Shown piece by piece: positions 58,281-64,000 of a stretch of DNA of 64,000 nucleotides. The notes beneath the pieces are model-generated. The model did not search any database. It saw only the letters and a program-made list of their open reading frames with translations, and was not told the DNA's origin. Position numbers and translations under genes: made by a program. The first letter of the stretch is position 1; each line of letters opens with the position of its first letter. Source of the DNA: Paragonimus skrjabini miyazakii (lineage: Eukaryota; Platyhelminthes; Trematoda; Plagiorchiida; Troglotrematidae); the NCBI GenBank assembly GCA_014338405.1, contig JTDE01000248.1, forward strand, positions 126,631 to 190,630, written 5' to 3'.

Positions 58281-58645
58281 GTATCCGTTTAATGCATATC
58301 AGATTGAATAGCGGAGTTAGAAATTACCATAACCAACTGAAAATAGCATATGCCAGCCGGTCTTGAAAAGATCAGACTGACTTGCACTGACGAATGGGTG
58401 ACAGGACAACACCAAGACATCAAGATTATTGCATCTTTAACCTGTTTCTTCGGAAAAAATAGGCCACCTCTCTGACCAATTGGACAGGCCATACTGATAT
58501 CGTTCATGTCAAGTTGTTCACATGTCTCCTATTTCATGTAATTAGCAGTTTGAAACATGTGTTGACCTTCGTATATATGCTCTTTTCCCATGGTCTGTTA
58601 CCTTGTGCTTCGTGCAGTTGAATACCGTCAGCTTTGTAACTAGTT

Positions 58646-58690
58646 CATCTGGTCTGAAGAAGCGTCTGTCAGGATTGAAACGTTACCCAT
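58646..58690 (+). other. Penelope-type hammerhead-like motif
   Basis: CTGAAGAAGC ... GGATTGAAACGTT. Penelope-like elements carry degenerate hammerhead cores of the form CTGA(T/A)GA ... GAAAC in their terminal repeats. One core base differs from the consensus and the stem II pairing is poor, so activity is unlikely. Confidence 0.3.
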
Positions 58691-59850
58691 AAAACAAATT
58701 ACCATTGGTTCACAAACTGTTGTGAAATTATGAATGCTATTTCAATGTCAAGCATATTCTAACATCAAGTACTCACCAGCAGCTTGTTCAGCTTTTAAAT
58801 GAAACCAAAAGAAGCGCATGGAGGGTTGCTATCACCTGAGAAAACGCCCGGAATATGAACACGATGCGTGGGTGCGTTGTACAATGAATTATGACCCTCA
58901 GTACGAAACCTAAACAAAGGGTTCATGCTAACCCTAATTGCGATCTGTCTAACAGTCGTTTAATTGGAAAGCAAGATACTTGTTGATTTAATCTGGCCAG
59001 GTTACCATGGCCAGTCCAGCAGGCGTAAAAACCAGACTGGATGAAGGTATATTGGCTATCTGCAATAGAGTCAATGGGTCCCAATAAAGAATGGTAAATT
59101 GTTGATTATTCTTTTGGAATTTACATATTCTGATTAGTATGGGAGCCAATCATACTTGAATGGAGCTTTCCCATACGGCTAAACTTTTCAGCCTCCGAAA
59201 ACTGCTAATTGCACTGATCTACATGTGCAACGTTAGTCCATCCACAGCGCACATTCCTGTTGTGACCAGGATTCCGATTGTAATCCACGTTCTCATGAGG
59301 CGCGTCTGTTAAACAACGTTCTGAAAGACTGGAACGTCTACTAATCTAAATGGTTATCTTGCTTCAAAATCCAGGCATGTTCCACCATCCATTGTTTCAC
59401 ACAGGCAACCGATGATCGTCCGATCTCTTCACCTACTTTGCCAATTAGATCGTCATCCCGATTTCGGACGTTGCTGCTTAACCAGTAAACTCAAGCAAAC
59501 CATTCAACAGCCAACTCTTTATTCGCGTTTCATGTGGAAATCGAGTTTTTATCCGCATAGTCCAGTGATGCAATAATACTCCATTATTTGACAGATGATT
59601 CAACCGGACACGATCTCTTAATAGACCACAGTTGTAAGTTTACCACAAGCCAACTGATTGTGGTTGAAAACTAGCAGAATGCTAATCAAAAATAGTTTCC
59701 ATTAAGATGTGCTGACCTGAAAGTAATGTGTTCTATCATATACAAGAAGGGTTTAGGGCTTGTGAATACGATTGATGCCATTTCCGCCAATCTGTGTGAC
59801 ATATCTCATCAGATGAATAGCAGATACTTTCAACAAATTTCTGCCAATCA

Positions 59851-59988
59851 ACACGTAATATTTTCGCCTGAAAAAACTCGACTGCTTGCAGAACCGATCA
59901 CTCTTTGCCCCTCACAATTGACTGCTGCAGATTCACTACGTTTGAACTCAGCGATTGTATCAACATAGATGCAATGTATTGGTAAGTT
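59851..59988 (-). CDS. candidate exon 2 of an unknown gene
   Basis: Acceptor CAATCTTTTCTTTAACTAG is excellent. In phase 0, matching exon 1 at 60356-60318, it stays open for 46 codons (NLPIHCIYVDTIAEFKRSES, then AAVNCEGQRVIG and SASSRVFSGENITC) before TGA. So either the protein ends here (59 residues in total) or a donor is used earlier, for example AGA|GTGATC after codon 29. An 80-codon plus-strand ORF overlaps it; the splice sites favour the minus strand. Confidence 0.4.
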
Positions 59989-60317
59989 CTAGTTAAAGAA
60001 AAGATTGTTCGAAAATGAGGTTTCGAAAACAGTAGAAATAGGATACCCGAACCTGCGTTGTATATTCAAACGTAGCTGCACGTGAATTAAAGCCCGCCCT
60101 GGTTTCTCCTAACTCAATCCTTGTGTTTGTTCCTATGGATGCATTTCGTTAAAACTTCGGTGCTGTTATGTCCATACGAACTACATGCATTTAATAAGGT
60201 AACTCCACTAACTACCTCGTTCGGTAACTGATTGCTGCCTAATTTATGGACGCAGGTAAGATAATTCGTAATTAGAATATGCTTTCTACAAGTTACACTA
60301 CGTACAAGAATACTCAC

Positions 60318-60356
60318 CTGGACTCGGTGGTTCGGCTTATCAAAATCAACGAACAT
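60318..60356 (-). CDS. candidate first coding exon of an unknown gene
   Basis: ATG in a good context (AAACAAACATGTTC) opens MFVDFDKPNHRVQ and ends at a perfect donor CCAG|GTGAGT in phase 0. There is no signal peptide, so the product would be cytosolic or nuclear. I do not recognise the sequence. The next exon would be 59988-59851. A 15-nt acceptor-donor pair at 58791-58777 (phase 0 LNKLL; donor GTGAGT) could be a later micro-exon. Confidence 0.45.
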
Positions 60357-60359
60357 GTT

Positions 60360-63300
60360 TGTTTATTTAGAACGCATGCCGGTGTGCAGCTAAACACAAG
60401 ATCACGCGTTTCGCGTTAATTTTATGACTAGACTGGCATACCCCTATGTTCAAGTCAGAACACGCGTAAATTAAAATTCAGTATTTGTCCGGGGGCACAG
60501 GTGATGCAAACGACCAGAAGGCTCATACGTATTACCACAATATATGTTTGGTTCACATTATGCTGGATAGAGCTTAAAGCCCTGTCAACCGCGTCGAATA
60601 CTATCACACAAAACCAAGTGACATGAACTCATGTGGACGCCGTCGTTATTAAGACTGCAACAGTTTTATCTCGAACGACTGTTTATTTGAGGAAGAAAAG
60701 CAAGCGATGGAAACTTTGGAAACTTGTTGAAAGAAGTTTCAGAAATAACATGAGTTTGATAACCTTAATTTACGATCGCCCTCTCGACTGAACTTAGCTT
60801 ATCACCTTGCCAAAATGTTGTTGCCCGTTCGTGGCGTTCTTTGCAGCAGTGAATATTAGCCGATTAAAGTTGGAAGAATGTGTACCCTACGTTCCAAAAT
60901 ATTGTATCCACCTGGACTACTTTGTTGTGAAACACGATAATATTAAATACATACTTTAGACAAGTTCGAGTTTCCAACGGCCATCATGATTATAAACCTG
61001 TCATAATGGGACTCGTAAAGTGCAGCGAGGATCATGTTGAACCTAAACCACATTGTTTGCTTCGGTTTTAGATACACTGTGAGCGCAGTATATGTCACTG
61101 ATCGTGCATGCAGTATGGAAAATGTTCGTAGAACGCTTTCAGCAACATTTCGTTGAAACGGATTATCTTATGGCGTAATTTCAATTTGGACATTAAGCTT
61201 AAACTTTTGAATTTGATTATATACGAGACAACTATGTATTTCCTTAAGCGCCATAGATGTTAATTAATATAAGTACTAGGTTTCTCTGGAAAAAAGCTCT
61301 GAATCACTCTGTACTTTGGATCAACACGTTGCCCACACAGCAGTTGGTCCCTTTTGAGTGTTGAGTGGGGTATGAGACGAAATTGTCATCATTCTATTCG
61401 AGAAAACTTAACAGTCACGTATGTGATGAGTTCAAAATCCAATCAGTCTGAAACGACAACACAGCATTTACTGAATCCAGTGGGTTCACCAAATTAGCCA
61501 CAAAGCACTATCCTGATGATTGCATACAGATAACGAATATCGTAGAATTTATTTTCGTGTATTTTTTAGAATCGTGCAATCCGCTAAAATGTCTCATGGA
61601 ACTGGAGTTACAAACCACCGTTCAAGGGACTCCTTGGCAAGTGGTATATGTATATAAAACCGGAAGTGACTAGATCCATGTCCTTAAAACTTCAGTCACT
61701 TTTGTTGGAGCCATCGAACTGTAACTTTTTCTGCATAATTAATAGGTGTTTTTCAGACATAATTGACTTGAATTTGAAGAAAAGCAACTCGAGACAAAAC
61801 ACAATATAATACTCATTATTTCGCAAATGGCGCAGAAAGTTGAAGCCAACTGTGTTAAAGTGATTATCACTTTCACTGGCAGAAACTAATTTGATCCCAA
61901 TTATGTTGATTTGAGGTCGTTCACGCAATGTCACACTATATAACCTCGTTGGGGAATAAAGCGAAACGTAGAAGGGGGGTAGTTTTGCAACTTAATTGTG
62001 CCTCAACACTGAGACGGATATGCAAAACCTGGGACCAGATTGAGTATTAAATACTGCAATCTTGTCATTGTGTCACGCGAATGAATCTGTTGGGCACAAA
62101 TCTTGGGTTACCAGATGATTGGATCGGAACGGTTCAACTTACATTCCTTTCGAATTGTTCGAGGTTTACGAACGCTATCCACAACAGATTGCGCTTGAAC
62201 GTTCGGATACTACTACTCTATCATATATATTGGAAGGCTAGTTGAAGTACGGTCGACACGCGTTTCTACCACTTACGGTGGCTGCAGTGCAACGTTTGCC
62301 CCGGACGATAATATACGCTCTTGATTATCTCCCATAAGTATGAAACTTCATCCTAGTACATCGTTTCGGAGTTGGCCGGCTACACAGACTAACCAAGTGC
62401 GAACAACGTGACTACCTGTATATGGTTCACGGACCGTAACGATTAGAATCCACAAATTTCAGTCGATAAATCAGCTTGCAAAGTTAAACTTACAGTTTTA
62501 TATGTAGTCAACCCAAACAGAGAGCAACGAGTGCAATTTCGACCCTGTGATCAACAGCATTACCACCCAACCTCTGACACATCTATTGAAATTACACGGA
62601 AATACCAACCGTGTTAGTAGTGACATCAACATACCACTGCGTCTAGATCACCATCGATTTGCCAACAACTCTTTAATCCCTTGTCGCTATATCCATCCAT
62701 TATAAATATTGTGCATCACTTTTGCTGTAGTAATTAGTGGAAAACAAAGGAAATGTATACGTGCGAGATATTTTACGCTCTGCCACTCGATTTGTTCAAA
62801 CACATTTGAGAGAATCAACGTTTCATTGCAATGAATTGCTCAACATAATACACTTATGAATCAAGGTCAACTCACAAGGTATGGTTAGCATAAATGCTTT
62901 AAAAATTGTAACAAAACAGATTATGGTTTGTTCACGATACCTTATCTGTATATTCATTACAGTTAAAGTGATAAGGTTATTTGAGTTATGAACTGAATGC
63001 CATTTTTGAATAGTCAGTTTTATCGATAAATTTGTTTCCTAGGAACAATATTTATCAAGGATATTTCAGACCAGTCACTTTAGTCCTCAACTACTGTATC
63101 CTACCAACTATTCCAGCTATCTGCAGCGGGTGAAACTGATACGTCAGCAATCCAGTGACTTAATAACATTATTCACTGCATTTAAGCAATTATCAACAAA
63201 TTTAAGTCCATAACCAAAAATTGGTCACATTTCCTTTAACACTCAAACAATGAAAACACACTTTGGTAGACACTGTGTTGTCTGTGCTATACAGCATGCT

Positions 63301-63490
63301 ATGGAATGAGGTCACGGTATAAATCGGGTTGGTCCCATAAACCAGTCGATATAACCTTCACTCACAAGTCGGTTGTGACCCGGTGAGACTTATCCTATTA
63401 AATTGAGCCCACTGATAACAGGGATATATCTTGGGTTCTCGCCAATGACAATTACTCGGCGCTGATCAAGGGCAGTACATGAATATCTGG
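60360..63490. other. no gene recognised
   Basis: Upstream of the candidate start at 60356. AT-rich with chance-length ORFs. Several isolated minus donors (62492-62497, 62866-62871) lack convincing acceptors. Confidence 0.4.
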
Positions 63491-63500
63491 CTAAACTTAC

Positions 63501-63521
63501 CAAGAAATAGATCAACCCATC
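63501..63521 (-). CDS. candidate micro-exon, 21 nt
   Basis: Acceptor CAATATGTTTTAG and donor CTTG|GTAAGT are both near consensus. Reads DGLIYFL in phase 0 or WVDLFL in phase 1. Single copy; belongs to a gene extending off the right edge if real. Confidence 0.3.
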
Positions 63522-63780
63522 CTAAAACATATTGATCGTTTTGTTTACTAGATAACTTGGGCAACTTACGATTTTAATTTAAACATGATAGGAAAGAAGT
63601 GCTTCGAATTGCATACAGGCTGCTGACTACGTCCAATTACACATTTGAATCCTAAAAAGAACGCAGTCGAAAACATTTAACGATCATACATATATGTGTG
63701 CAGCCCACTAATTCGGAAATCGTATTATGCTGTTCATCAATTGTATGAATACTGGGTATGCAAGTGTAACAATAACATAC

Positions 63781-63837
63781 CTCATAGAGTAAAATATGAA
63801 CATGAATATTTTGCCATACCTTTAATTGCTTCGTCAA
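63781..63837 (-). CDS. candidate exon, 57 nt
   Basis: Donor TGAG|GTATGT is strong. The acceptor AATTTACCAAG follows a distant pyrimidine tract. Open only in phase 0 (LTKQLKVWQNIHVHILLYE). Same strand and phase as one reading of the 21-nt exon at 63501-63521. Confidence 0.27.
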
Positions 63838-64000
63838 CTTGGTAAATTATTGGATTTGAAAAGGCAGGAAGAAGATGAAGTATACTTCAAAAGTTACATC
63901 AACACGGACATACGAATGAATTACGAACAGTAACGTTGTGTACAATGAAAGTTTACCGACCACTTGTAATGTGCGTAAGACTGGACTGGACATTTGAATC

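Overview
Eukaryotic, AT-rich scaffold sequence with one 100-base assembly gap (58017-58116). Nothing here looks bacterial: long ORFs are absent except in retroelements. Most six-frame ORFs of up to roughly 130 codons are what this base composition gives by chance. The set of repeats (BEL/Pao and Ty3/gypsy LTR retrotransposons, a Penelope-like GIY-YIG fragment, two tRNA-derived SINE families), together with what looks like a micro-exon gene, suggests a parasitic flatworm, probably a digenean trematode. That assignment is inference; I cannot run a search.

Left third (1 to about 19 kb). The most interesting content is a probable micro-exon gene (MEG) on the minus strand. A TATA box (19000-19005) precedes a signal-peptide exon (18948-18879) ending in a consensus donor. 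Below it lie two diverged copies of a multi-kilobase segment (unit B about 12.44-16.45 kb, unit A about 1.17-8.0 kb). Five pairs of tiny exons sit at matching places in A and B, of 15, 21, 21, 24 and 33 nt. All are multiples of three and open in the same phase as the signal exon, and splice sites are kept while most exon sequences differ strongly. Further single-copy micro-exon candidates lie between. The gene probably runs off the left edge. Two unusually conserved non-coding blocks (111 bp identical in A and B; 65 bp identical in three places) sit inside the duplicated DNA.

Middle (19-32 kb). A 258-bp near-palindrome built from SINE tails, SINE copies, two phase-compatible minus-strand exon candidates of a second gene (23197-22992 and 21933-21880), and a decayed Ty3/gypsy gag.

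32-50 kb is a graveyard of LTR retrotransposons: BEL/Pao gag-protease (+, 32.9-34.9 kb) facing a BEL/Pao reverse transcriptase (-, 36.7-35.1 kb); a SINE; a Ty3/gypsy element (-, about 42.0-38.9 kb) with an LTR at 38.43-38.85 kb; a BEL/Pao RNase H-integrase (+, 43.5-47.0 kb) truncated against a SINE; and a solo LTR at 48.79-49.31 kb.

Right part (50-64 kb) is mostly anonymous non-coding DNA with a SINE fragment, a Penelope-like endonuclease fragment, the gap with a non-LTR-like repeat beside it, a probable 5' exon plus second exon of a minus-strand gene (60356-59851), and two minus-strand exon candidates at the extreme right end.
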